Shown: positions 32,401-38,707 of the stretch, one piece after another
Position numbering within the stretch: the first letter of the stretch is position 1
How the letters are laid out: each line of letters starts with the position of its first letter
Assembly (NCBI RefSeq): GCF_030268885.1
Contig: NZ_BSSA01000015.1
Span: forward strand, 124,001-188,000
Direction of reading: 5' to 3'
DNA length: 64,000 bases
Origin: Kitasatospora phosalacinea
GTDB taxonomy: Bacteria > Actinomycetota > Actinomycetes > Streptomycetales > Streptomycetaceae
Notes under the pieces: model-generated
Databases searched by the model: none
What the model was told of the DNA's origin: nothing
What the model saw: only the letters and a program-made list of their open reading frames with translations
Translations under genes and position numbers: made by a program

Positions 32401-33528
32401 ATCAAGGGGTGCGTCTGGGACCACGTCGGCAGGTCCTGTGGTGAAACAATTGAAGCCTTTGACCCCGTCAGCAGGGTCGAAGGGATCGTCAGTCAGGGCG
32501 TCCAAATAGGCAAGGACGTTGCGAACGGCGACTACGCGTACGCCCTGGGAGAGCTCACCGCGCTCGGTGCCTCCAGTCTCGCGAAAAACGGGGCAGGGCG
32601 CATCAAGGACAAGGCACTCGACAAACTCGCGGAAAGCTCCGGACTGGGCGGAAAGATCTTCGGTAACTCGGATTTCGCCGAGCGTCTCCAGCTCCCGGGG
32701 TGCCTCACCGGAAAGAACAGCTTCCCGGCAGGGACCCGCGTCCTCCTCGCCGACGGCTCGACCAAGGAAATCGAGCACCTGGACAACGGCGACCTCGTCC
32801 TGGCGACTGATCCCACCACCGGAACGACGCAGGCCGAACCCGTAAGCGCAACCATCGTCACCGCAGACGACTCCGAATTCACCGATCTGACGGTGCTGAG
32901 CTCATCGGGCCCGCAGAAAATCACCTCTACGGCACACCACCCCTTCTGGGACGCCACCGACAGCCGCTGGGTCGACGCGCAGGACGTCCAGATCGGACAC
33001 CAGTTCCTCGGTGGTGACGGGGAAAAGTACACCGTAGAAGCCGCGACCACCAGGCATACCGAACCCAGGGCCGCATACAACCTCACCATCCGCGGACTCC
33101 ACACGTACTATGTACTCGCAGGGGCGACGCCGGTCCTGGTTCATAACTCCGGAGGAGACGGTCTCACTCCGGCCGAGCAGCAGATTTCGCAACAAGCCCA
33201 GAGTATCTATAGGTCACCTGAGTTTGCGACGCTCAGGGGCGCCCATGCCGCCGGTGAGTATGCGCAGATTTCCGTGAATGGAGTTACCGTGGTCTATGAG
33301 CCCGGACTTCCCAGCTCCGGCTTCACACTATTTGGCGAGCATGGATTCGCTATGGGCCCGGAGGCATTTTCTAGCGAGGCTGAGACAGGGAAGACCGTAC
33401 TGCACGAGATGCACAGGCTCTCTACCTCGCAGGCGGCGTCTGGCGTGAGTGCTGAACTGGCCAGCGGCGAGACCCAGTCGGCGTTCGACTTTGCGAACAA
33501 GGCGTACTCGACGTGGGGATGTGGGTGA
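26488..33528 (+). CDS. Secreted Rhs/YD-repeat polymorphic toxin with Hint domain and C-terminal tip
   Basis: The product has 2346 residues. It begins with a Sec-type signal region (MKAGRSAVRRTRGKVAAGIA... AVAAAEP). A beta-propeller/SpvB-like entry region follows (SYSMPLTPMPGGLTPGIGLSY), then a long YD/RHS repeat shell (many YDxxGR, YxYDxxGN units). The Rhs core terminus is GARDYDTTTGRFISVDPF. A linker of ~180 residues follows, then a pretoxin Hint domain from about 2080 (SFPAGTRVLLADGS, TSTAHHPFWD, HTYYVLAGATPVLVHN; Ser where autoprocessing Hint domains have Cys). The last ~125 residues (from SGGDGLTPAEQQ) form the variable tip, of no family I recognise. It has VLHEMHRL but no HExxH. Start ATG 26488 (AAGGGAAG site) is preferred over GTG 26392. 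GC content falls from ~32130 onward, as expected for an exchanged tip. It is probably an antibacterial or contact-dependent toxin. Confidence 0.93.
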   Translation: MKAGRSAVRRTRGKVAAGIAATLVGSLLPTLPMAAVAAAEPYKKPPVVSSEKPVKGHDTKPRAPKADTTVSKVDGKHGTLPGKGSATVDVPGERGKAVKAGKLPVSITSSGAVGQAQVEVLGQEAAAKAGVSGVLFTVTGVSDSSGVSVDYSSFAQAAGSGFGSRLKLVRLPDCALTTPELAECRSQTPLPGGNDTEAQTLKADALTAAPVGSTRIEAAEGVVVLAATAGTAGPSGDYKATPLASASSWSTSLNSGSFDWSYSMPLTPMPGGLTPGIGLSYDSGAVDGRTANSNNQASWAGDGFDLSPGFVERSYKPCADDGAPKTGTVSPGDQCWGTDNATISFAGHSGELIPVSADEWRLKGDDNTKVVRIRDGARGNGDNNGEYFKATTTDGTSYYFGYNRLPNWTSGQPETKSVYTVPVFGNNAGEPCNGATFDTSWCQQGWRWNLDLVVDTHGNDITYWYTPETNNYSRNLKTANRTPYVRGGHLDHIEYGQQKNDIYSSTVKPMARVDFGTAERCLETTASLCDAASIDTNRQYWYDTPWDQNCKDGTDCTTQFSPTFFTRTRLVQVVAKTLQANGTYQAVDTWDLTHKWGTADYDYQLLLDSIKHTGNAATPAVSLPATTLSYRQMANRLDRTGDGRAPFIKQRLGTVTDELGGQIDVNYSAAPCDWAALPTPQSNTTRCFPQMYQASDTSPVTTEWFNKYVVDSITAGDKSGHAPDMVTRYTYLGDAAWHFDDEDGLTKDKLKTWSQWRGYAHVRVQTGSNAAMSTQTDHFFLRGMDGDRNNPADKNSKRTVTVNDGQGTTLTDDNAWAGFAYRTEQYDKPGGLVLSKTVSAPWKKQTAQRVRDWGTTTANMTGVSSTRTFTSLDKGAGASWRETRTNTTFDDYGRATTVDSLGDVSLPDDDKCTRTTYLDNTAAWFLTGTSRVETVAANCSTSVDRTTKADGTSAVLSDTRFRFDGQAYGVAPTKGDLTLSHVLKSTTGSNATYLDSATSYDAYGRVLAATTLVSSTVFDLTGANSPATTALSNPRTTTTAYTPATGRPTRAVVTSPPVTAGDAATKQTVTTDYDLLRGQVTDTLDADNRRTDVIYDALGRTQKVWLPDRSKANSQSPDQEYAYTVSNGQIASVASKTLNEDGSQQTSYTLYDSFGRTRQTQTPGPGGGRILSDTFYDERGQAYLAYAPYYAAGAPSATLRNVDDTTGVETQIQQEFDGLGRVVKSTTLAGNGAGTPLSTTLTEYNGDRVTVTPPTGGTPTTTVTDAAGHITELRQYRSATPTGAYDSTTYAYDPAGNRTKLTDPSGTVWTWVYDQHNLLRKAVDPDSGTSTRTYDDLSRLVSTTDGRGKTVARVYDNADRLLETRDGSATGPLLTSQSWDPVGNKGQLSSSSSYYTIGATTYEYKTAYSLFDTMGRPTRSTVTIPSVPGQEALAGSYISGTTYRLDGQAKTVSYPAAGNLAAETVSYTYNDLHQLLTVSGYQTEQLYSLTGKPTQSTFSNGTAGKQVIVTNAYEFGTQRLASSRTDQAGIADPVRAAAYTYDQVGNVTSVTDTSRSGTDRQCFSYDYLARLTEAYTPNTGSCTAPSGTQLGGPAPYWTSWTYNTNGTRATETRHDTTGNTGQDATTTYTYPTPTTAHPHALTSTSTVTGALGAPVVESYDYNANGATTGRHLKPAGNKTTDQTLTWNSEGDLSQISATVKSVNGSTTTTTNQTTDYLYDADGNRLITHTLDTADPAAENWTLHLGSTELNLVKGAAKATATRYYALSGATAVRTDDNSLTFQTADHHGTAETNIDATTGAVQQRRTLPFGTPRGTKPTTWAGTRGFLGGTNEPTGLTHLGARDYDTTTGRFISVDPFFIATNTQPLASYTYSGNNPLTLSDPSGLMYPACGASCDTTPYIGPAPAAHCATNSCATETGTHEYVEGEKNARNTTSQDLRNAKSSKKSRPGFLDGVGHVFGGMVDSVKQMGSDIKGCVWDHVGRSCGETIEAFDPVSRVEGIVSQGVQIGKDVANGDYAYALGELTALGASSLAKNGAGRIKDKALDKLAESSGLGGKIFGNSDFAERLQLPGCLTGKNSFPAGTRVLLADGSTKEIEHLDNGDLVLATDPTTGTTQAEPVSATIVTADDSEFTDLTVLSSSGPQKITSTAHHPFWDATDSRWVDAQDVQIGHQFLGGDGEKYTVEAATTRHTEPRAAYNLTIRGLHTYYVLAGATPVLVHNSGGDGLTPAEQQISQQAQSIYRSPEFATLRGAHAAGEYAQISVNGVTVVYEPGLPSSGFTLFGEHGFAMGPEAFSSEAETGKTVLHEMHRLSTSQAASGVSAELASGETQSAFDFANKAYSTWGCG
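33100..33119. repeat. 20-bp direct repeat, candidate attachment core (attL) inside the Rhs Hint codons
   Basis: CACACGTACTATGTACTCGC here encodes HTYYVLA near the end of the Hint domain and recurs perfectly at 42292-42311. Similarity stops abruptly upstream, and downstream the two copies differ at many of the next 28 bases. A short perfect block with inverted symmetry (GTAC-TAT-GTAC), bounded on both sides by divergence, is what a tyrosine-recombinase core repeat looks like. The alternative is chance conservation of Hint codons. Confidence 0.5.
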
Positions 33529-33529
33529 T

Positions 33530-33736
33530 ATGGAAATGCGTGAGTGGATCTCGGCGGTGTCGTCCATTTTGAAGGACCCGACATCGCGCGTAGAGTGCCC
33601 TAACTGCCGCCAAGGTGTCCTCGCCGTGGATTATCTCGGACAGACGGAATCAGTGAACGAGGCGCGAGTCCATTGCACTCATTGCGATGCCGAGTCATGG
33701 GCTAGGAATCCACCTGCCCCGCCGGCATCTCTCTAG
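33530..33736 (+). CDS. Small zinc-ribbon protein, candidate immunity protein of the Rhs tip
   Basis: The product has 68 residues. ATG 33530 lies two bases after the Rhs stop codon, with GTGGGG as ribosome site; the upstream extension to 33449 is a shadow inside the Rhs gene. Two CxxC knuckles (VECPNCRQG and VHCTHCDAE) separated by ~23 residues predict a zinc ribbon. The N-terminus (MREWISAVSSILKDP) is helical. I do not recognise the family. In polymorphic toxin loci the gene directly after the toxin tip is almost always the cognate immunity gene, and this cassette shares the tip's lower GC content. That position is the main evidence for the role. A strong terminator follows. A zinc-ribbon protein of other function remains possible. 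Confidence 0.7.
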   Translation: MEMREWISAVSSILKDPTSRVECPNCRQGVLAVDYLGQTESVNEARVHCTHCDAESWARNPPAPPASL

Positions 33737-33751
33737 GGTCGCTGGATAATC

Positions 33752-33788
33752 AAGAAGCCCTGCCAGAGAAATTCTGGCGGGGCTTCTT
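33752..33788 (+). terminator. Strong terminator closing the Rhs-immunity unit
   Basis: A 16-bp stem (AAGAAGCCCTGCCAGA with TCTGGCGGGGCTTCTT, one G-U pair) and a 5-nt loop lie 15 bases after the small gene. The structure is close to bidirectional and would also stop transcription from the convergent integrase gene. Confidence 0.85.
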
Positions 33789-33792
33789 GGCG

Positions 33793-33828
33793 TCTTGACG
33801 GCAGTAGTTGACGGCAACGTCAGCGGAC
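33793..33828. repeat. Integrase-proximal direct repeats (left copy), candidate arm sites
   Basis: Two direct repeats TTGACGGCA (33795) and TTGACGGCAACG (33808) precede and overlap the integrase stop codon. The 21-bp block TTGACGGCAACGTCAGCGGA(C) recurs next to the second, decayed integrase at 43234. Related repeats lie at 42180-42201. They are likely arm-type integrase sites or part of the att sites. Confidence 0.65.
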
Positions 33829-35127
33829 GGGTGCTGCACAAAGCGGCGGGACGTCGCCGTCGTCGGGGTCAGCGGCGGGCCCGGAGGCCCCGCCGAGGGT
33901 GCGGCCGAGGAGGTCGATGGCGTCCCGCTGGAGGCGGAGTCGGACGTGTGCGTAGACGGTGGCGGTGACGCCGATGTGGGCGTGGCCGAGGAGTTCCTTG
34001 ATGACGACGAGTTCGACGCCTTGTTCCAGGAGGAGGGTCGCGGTCGAGTGCCTCAGGTCGTGGAAGCGGATCTGTCGGAGGCGGGCGCGGCGGAGGAGTG
34101 CGTTGAAGTGGCGGGTGAGGGTGGCGGGTTCGATGGGGTGGCCGTCGGGCCGGGTGAAGACGTGGCCGCTGTCCACCCAGCCCGCGCCGGCCTTCTCCTT
34201 CTCCAGGGCCTGCTGCTTCCGGTGGGTGCGGAGTGAGAGCAGGCAGGGGGCCGGGAGGGCGATGCGGCGTTCGGAGCTGACTGTCTTGGTGGGGAGGGTG
34301 GTCAGGCCGCCGGTGCGTGTGCGCTGGAGAGTACGGCGGATGCTGGCCGTGCTGGCGTCCAGGTCGAAGTCTTCCCAGCGCAGGCCGAGGAGTTCGCCCT
34401 TGCGCAGTCCGGTGCGGAGGGCGAGTTCGAACAGCGCGTGGAGGCGGTGGTCCTGGGCGGCGGCGAGGAAGGTGCGGGCCTCGTCGGCAGTGAGGGGTTC
34501 GAAGCGGCGGGGGCGGGGTGTGCCGGTGCGGACGTTGCGGGCGACGTTGCGCGGGATCTCTTCCTCCCGGACTGCGTGCTCCAAGGCGGACTTGAGCACG
34601 GAGTGGATGTAGGCGAGGGTCAGCGGTGAGAGCCGCTTGCCGCAGCACGTGCCGGTCGCGCAGCAGCGGGGCTGGTCGCGGGCGGCGTCGATGCCGCGTG
34701 CGCAGCACTGGCAGGTGGTGCGGAGCTGGTTGAGCCAGGTGCGCACGTCCTTGGCGGTGAGCTTGGCGAGCTTCTTCTTGCCGAGGCCGGGGATGAGGTA
34801 CTGGTTGGCGCAGGCGGTGTAGCGCGCGTGGGTGGTCTCGCGGAGGTGGTGGACGGCGACGTTCTCCAGCCAGTACGTCAGGTACGCCGCCAAGCTGCCC
34901 TGCGCGGAGACGACCGGGACACCGCGGTTGCTGGTGGCGATCTTCTCGGTGAGTTTGGCGGAGGCCTCGGCGCGGGTGGTGCCGTAGACGCGGACGCGCT
35001 TACGGGTGTTGCCAGGCGCGAGGACGTATCCAGCGGCTTCCCAGCGCCCGTCCTTTCACTGGTAGACGGTGCCGTCGCCGTTGGCGCGGCTGCGGCGGGA
35101 GGCGGGGGTGTCGCGGGGTGTGGTCAT
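33820..35127 (-). pseudogene. Tyrosine-type site-specific integrase, interrupted by an in-frame TGA
   Basis: The full frame from ATG 35127 would encode 435 residues, the usual AICE integrase length. Codon 24 is TGA (35056-35058; GTVYQ*KDGRW, where relatives have Arg or another residue), and reading resumes in the same frame. Beyond it are an arm-binding region, a SAM-like core-binding domain (YLENVAVHHLRETTHARYT region) with a Cys-rich insertion (CQCCARG...CCATGTCC), and the catalytic domain. All key residues are visible there: Arg in LRTGLRKGELLGLRW, HDLRHS, LLGHAHIG and the nucleophile Tyr in ATVYAHV. The only downstream start option is TTG 34893, which would lose the N-terminal domain. ATG overlaps the excisionase stop (TGATG). 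CGA to TGA is the simplest route. Sequencing error or readthrough cannot be excluded. Confidence 0.85.
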
Positions 35128-35312
35128 CAGGCGGCGTCCTGTTCGAGTCGGGTGCGGATGAGGTCGGTGAGGGCGTGAGCGGGAATGCGCCGGGCGCGGC
35201 CGAGGGTGATCGAGGCGAGTTGGCTCGACCGCAGCAGGTCGTAGACGGTGGAGCGGCTGATCTTGAGCCGGGCCATGACCTCTGGGACGGTGAGGAGTTC
35301 GTCGTCACGCAC
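35127..35312 (-). CDS. xis: Excisionase / helix-turn-helix DNA-binding protein
   Basis: The product has 61 residues of the MerR-like HTH-17 (excisionase) family: LLTVPEVMARLKISRSTVYD, then a wing and IPAHALTDLIRTRL. Such proteins bend DNA at att sites and set the direction of integrase-mediated recombination. GTG 35312 has GGGAG upstream and overlaps the end of rep (GTGCGTGA). Its own TGA overlaps the integrase ATG. Rep, Xis and Int are therefore translationally coupled in one operon, the standard arrangement in pSAM2-like elements. Confidence 0.88.
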   Translation of the reverse strand: MRDDELLTVPEVMARLKISRSTVYDLLRSSQLASITLGRARRIPAHALTDLIRTRLEQDAA

Positions 35313-36693
35313 CGAGAGCCACTCCCGTCCGCTTGCTCGGCGGTGCCACGGCAGCAGCGAGTCGCGCGAGTTCGGGGGTGAGGCCGATGCCGGAGAACGC
35401 CCAGTGCGAGAGGACGAGCGTCGAGGTCTCGTCGGGCCCGGTTGCCGGGGGCGTGGCCTGTGCGCGTTGCCAGTCGGCGCGGGCCTGGCGGAGCTCCGCG
35501 AGGGTGGTGGAGTAGGTGCGGGTCTTGGTGGAGAAGTGGCCTCGGAAGCCAAGCATGTGCGCCCAGGACCTGAGCTTGAGGTCGGCGAGTTCGGGTCGGG
35601 CTCCGAGGTCCCAGGCGGTGCGGATCATGGTCTCGGCGTGGACGGGGATGTCCCACTGGGCGAGTTCGCCGATCAGCCGGAGGCGGCGGTCGAGGGTTCC
35701 GGCGGCTCCCTCGGCACCCTTGGTGGCGTACTTGGCGATGTACGCGGCGACGGCCCGCTCGGTGACCTGGGTGCCACCGTCGAAGTCGGCGGTCCGGATG
35801 GGGCGTACGTCGAGCTGGGTACCGAACTCGAAGGTGGTTGTCTCGCCGCTGAGTTCCGGCCCGACGACGGAAGTTCGGGCAGCGGCAGCGCGTATTGCGT
35901 CGGTCAGCATGTCGACGGTGGCCCAGTTGGGTGGGAGGGACGTGTTGCCTTCCGGTCCGTCGAGGCGGATGACGGCGTGGAAGTGAACGAGGCCGCGTCG
36001 CTGGTACTCGGCGACCTTGGCGTACGACACCTTGACGACGGTGGACAGTTTGCGCTGGGCCACCCCGGCGAGGCGGGCGACCTCACGGCGGAGGTTGAGC
36101 ATGAACCGGGAGCACAGGGCGGGTGCGTGGGCGTTCCAGAGCACCGCGCCCTGGTAGTCGTAGCGGTCCGGGGCGAGGGCCGAGCCGAGGGCAGGGTCGT
36201 CCTCCGCGTGGGCCTGGCCTCAGCGGCAACGGCGGGCTGCGTTCGAGCTGCCGGTGGGGCGGTTGTGGACGGGGCCGAAGGATGGCGCGGTGAAGGTGGC
36301 GAACACCCGAGGGTGGCGGCCGACAATGTCGGGGACGGTCTTGCCGCCGCGCAGGCCGGCGGTGATGAGCTGGAAGGTGTCCTGGCGGTAGACCTCGGCG
36401 CAGGACGGGCAGCGGGTGGCGCGGCGGTTGCCGCAGCGGACGAGCAGGCAGCCGGCGGGCATCTGGGCGGAGCCGAGGTGGCGCAGGACGAGGCCGGTCG
36501 CGGTGTCGACCTCGGTCCGGTGGCCGTCGAGGCGGACCGGGCGGGAGCACCCACCGAGGGTGCTCAGCTGGCGGACCAGGCTGGGGAGCTTGCCGAGGGA
36601 GCCGAGCGAGGCCAGGTCCTGCGGCGACAGCGGAGGGGCGGTCGGGGTGTCGGGGGTGGGGAACGTCATGAGGGCATGACCCTTCTGCGTCAC
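35305..36693 (-). pseudogene. AICE replication initiator (RepSA-like), interrupted by an in-frame TGA
   Basis: The combined frame would encode 462 residues, typical for RepSA-type rolling-circle initiators. The N-terminal part has Cys pairs (CGNRRATRCPSCAE) and FATFTAPSFGPVHNR, the conserved HUH-family neighbourhood. The second part has YDYQGAVLWNAHAPALCSRFM, a HUH-type VHFHAVIRLDG and AAYIAKYATKGAE with the candidate catalytic Tyr. A TGA at 36220-36222 (RRCR*GQAHAEDD) separates the halves without any frame change. Start GTG 36693 overlaps the stop of the small upstream frame (GTGA); ATG 36669 with AGAAGGG is an alternative. If the stop is real, replication of the excised circle is abolished. 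This is the second nonsense codon in the element. Confidence 0.85.
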
Positions 36694-36836
36694 GGCGCGG
36701 GCGTGCGGCGCCGGAGGTAGTGGAGGGGAGGGCCCCGGCAGGGGCGGAGGTAGGAGGTCACGCCCCTGCCGGGATGGGGTCTGCGGGCGGCGGAGGGCCG
36801 CCGGGATCTGGCACGGAAGCGGAGGTGAGCGCGCAT
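36690..36836 (-). CDS. Possible 48-residue Arg-rich peptide between tra and rep
   Basis: A short frame (MRAHLRFRARSRRPSAARR...) starts in the tra stop codon (TGATG) and ends in the rep GTG (GTGA), exactly filling the gap. Many AICEs encode a small transfer protein at this place, and the coupled overlaps argue for translation. Against it, the composition is low-complexity Arg/Pro-rich, no family is recognised, and a perfect 13-bp hairpin lies inside it. It may only relay ribosomes from tra to rep. Confidence 0.35.
   Translation of the reverse strand: MRAHLRFRARSRRPSAARRPHPGRGVTSYLRPCRGPPLHYLRRRTPAP
36734..36773 (-). terminator. Hairpin between tra and rep
   Basis: A perfect 13-bp stem (CCCGGCAGGGGCG with CGCCCCTGCCGGG) and a 14-nt loop lie inside the tra-rep gap. 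It could attenuate transcription into rep-xis-int or belong to the replication origin. Nothing in the sequence decides between these. Confidence 0.45.
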
Positions 36837-38173
36837 CAGGCGGCCTTCACGAAGTCGGTGCCGGTCGGCAGGTCGCGGAGCTGGAGTCCGGAGCGGCACA
36901 TGGCGTCGCTGATCTGCCAGCACGCTTCGGTGGGCAGGTAGACCGAGCGCATCCGCACGGGGGTGCGCATGTCGCCGATGGAGGCGATGGAGACGCCCTG
37001 GGGCATCTCGCGGTCGGCGGCGCTGACCTCCAGCTCCCGGCCGTCGGGGTAGAGGTGGAGGAAGTCCTCGACGGTGTCGACCCGGTGGCAGATGCGCGCG
37101 GACAGGTTGGTGCGCATCGCGGTGGAGAGGACGTCGGCGGAGGGCTTCTGGGTGATGAGCCAGAGGCGGATGTCGAACTTGGCGCCCTGGCTGGCGATGG
37201 CGAGTAGCTGGGCCTCGAACCGTTCGCGTGCCTTGCGGTCGGAGTGGCGGGTGTAGTTGGCGACCTCGTCGATCACCACCAGCAGGAGCGGCAGTTCCTT
37301 GCTGAACGCGGTGATGCGGTCGGTGCGGGCGGACCAGAAGAGCTTCTCGCGGCGGTCCATCTCTTCCCGGACCCAGGCGAGGACGTCGGACGCCTCGTCT
37401 GGATGCACGGAGGCGGAGACCTTGTGGGCGGTTCGCCACCAGGGCGCGGCTGCCGCGAGGTTGGGGTCGATCACCACGAGCTGCACGTCCCGCATGAGCG
37501 AGGCGTAGGCGAGGAGCGTGTTGACGGTGATCGACTTGCCGGACCTGGTGACCCCGGCGATGAGGCCGTGGGCGCTCTTGGCCAGGTTGAGGCGGATGCG
37601 CTGCCCGTCCTCGTCCCAGCCGAAGAGCACGTCATCGGTCGTACTGAGCGAGCCGGGCTGGACCGCGACAGTGCCGTCGGCCCGGAACAGCGGCGAGGGC
37701 ATCAGGGTGTCGAGTGGTTCGCGGCGGAATCCGCGTGCGGTGATCTGGCCGGGCTTGGGCTGGGTGATCTTGACTCGGGTCATGCCCCAGCCGTTGCGCA
37801 GGTCGTCGGCGGCGTCCTGCCAGGCTTCCAGGCCGACGCGCGGCAGGGTGGTGGCGGTGACGGTGACGCCGAACTCGTCGGCCTTGGTGGTGATCCGGGG
37901 AATTCGGATCTTCGGCTTGATCGGCTTGCCGTCGGTGTTCAGGTGCTCCAGGCCGATCGGGGTGGCGTCCTTGGCGGCGAGGTCGGCCATGGGGGCGAGG
38001 CGCTTCCAGGTGCGTCGGATGCGGCGGGCCTGGCCGAGGCTGATCCGGGTCTCGGTGTCGGCGCGCAGCCAGCGCACGGAGACGAAGACCATCCGCCCCA
38101 GCAGCAGGGCCGTGGCCGGGACGAGCAGCCAGAGCAGGGTGTCGGGCGATATGTACGGAGTGGTCGTCAGCAT
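36836..38173 (-). CDS. FtsK/SpoIIIE-like DNA translocase, AICE transfer protein (TraB/TraSA-like)
   Basis: The product has 445 residues. A hydrophobic segment at ~10-32 (LLWLLVPATALLLGRMVFV) anchors it in the membrane. The motor domain carries Walker A GVTRSGKS near residue 206, Walker B LLLVVIDEV near 296 and the downstream ITQKPSADVLSTAMRTN sensor region. Actinomycete elements of this class use a single hexameric translocase of this family to pump double-stranded DNA into the recipient, without relaxase or type IV secretion. ATG 38173 is two bases after the upstream stop. It is the second gene of the transfer operon, controlled from the promoter region at 38506-38707. All motor motifs are intact, unlike rep and int. 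Confidence 0.92.
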   Translation of the reverse strand: MLTTTPYISPDTLLWLLVPATALLLGRMVFVSVRWLRADTETRISLGQARRIRRTWKRLAPMADLAAKDATPIGLEHLNTDGKPIKPKIRIPRITTKADEFGVTVTATTLPRVGLEAWQDAADDLRNGWGMTRVKITQPKPGQITARGFRREPLDTLMPSPLFRADGTVAVQPGSLSTTDDVLFGWDEDGQRIRLNLAKSAHGLIAGVTRSGKSITVNTLLAYASLMRDVQLVVIDPNLAAAAPWWRTAHKVSASVHPDEASDVLAWVREEMDRREKLFWSARTDRITAFSKELPLLLVVIDEVANYTRHSDRKARERFEAQLLAIASQGAKFDIRLWLITQKPSADVLSTAMRTNLSARICHRVDTVEDFLHLYPDGRELEVSAADREMPQGVSIASIGDMRTPVRMRSVYLPTEACWQISDAMCRSGLQLRDLPTGTDFVKAA

Positions 38174-38175
38174 GG

Positions 38176-38505
38176 TCAGGCCGCCTTCGCGGTGATGGCG
38201 GAGGCGCGGAAGGCGATGCCGTGTCGGGCCTGGCCGTTGAAGTTGTTCTCCCACGGGGTGGCGACGAGCCGGGTGAAGGCGACGAGCGCGCCGGGCGTGG
38301 TGCCCTTGGCGAGGCCGGTCTCGGGAATGGTGACGGAGATCATCTCGGCGCGGCCGTCGAGGACGAACATCACGTCCGCGACGAGCAGCTTGGCGCCGGT
38401 CTCCTTGTCGACGGCGATCTCGCCGGTCTGGAAGTCCTTCACCTTGTCGCGGACGACGCCGAGCATCGCGGTCGCGCCGGTGGTGTCGACGGGGATGTTG
38501 CGCAT
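38176..38505 (-). CDS. SCO3933-like AICE regulatory protein
   Basis: The product has 109 residues resembling the SCO3933 family found as first gene of AICE transfer operons (MRNIPVDTTGATAMLGV, LLVADVMFVLDGRAEMI, FKNFxA-like WENNFNGQARHGIAFRA near the end). No catalytic motif is known, and its role in the element is not established. A good GGAGG site lies five bases before ATG 38505. The stop is two bases before the tra ATG, so the pair is co-translated. The gene is divergent from the GntR regulator, with operator-like repeats between them. Confidence 0.85.
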   Translation of the reverse strand: MRNIPVDTTGATAMLGVVRDKVKDFQTGEIAVDKETGAKLLVADVMFVLDGRAEMISVTIPETGLAKGTTPGALVAFTRLVATPWENNFNGQARHGIAFRASAITAKAA

Positions 38506-38574
38506 GTGTTCCTCCGGGAACGGGTGGGGTTCGTGTGGCCGCTGGTGCGATCACGTGCCGGAACGTTAGCACAC

Positions 38575-38611
38575 TCCATCCGACCCCATCCAAGTCCATC
38601 CCTATCCGAAT
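38575..38611. promoter_or_regulatory. 10-bp phased CCATCC repeats, candidate operator of the transfer operon
   Basis: YCCATCC occurs at 38575, 38585 and 38595, with a degenerate TCCGAAT at 38605 and another CCCATCC at 38621. The spacing is one helical turn. The block sits between the SCO3933-like gene (minus strand) and the GntR-type gene (plus strand) and overlaps a possible minus-strand promoter (TAACGT near 38565). This is where a KorSA-like repressor would act on transfer genes and autoregulate. Confidence 0.6.
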
Positions 38612-38707
38612 GGTTTCCACCCCATCCATGGCTGACTACCCTGGTGACCGGCGGATGCGGTTGGCACCGTTCCGCCTTCAACCCGCACACCCGACAGAGG
38701 GGGACTG

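Noticed and set aside
26359..32778. 2139-codon minus-strand frame opposite the Rhs gene
   Set aside because: It is a mirror of the YD-repeat codons, repetitive Gly/Val-rich, with no recognisable domain.
33380..33420. Zinc-metalloprotease motif in the current Rhs tip (VLHEMHRL)
   Set aside because: The spacing is HExH, not HExxH, and no further metal ligand is evident, so no protease activity is claimed.
33449..33529. Upstream extension of the zinc-ribbon gene into the end of the Rhs gene
   Set aside because: The extra residues are Arg/Thr-rich out-of-frame Rhs codons. ATG 33530 with a G-rich site directly after the Rhs stop is the better start.
33740..33800. tRNA gene or tRNA 3' end as AICE attachment site
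   Set aside because: No cloverleaf or T-loop (GGTTCRANYC) sequence is found at 33.7-33.8 kb or at 42.2-42.3 kb. The hairpin at 33752 is a terminator.
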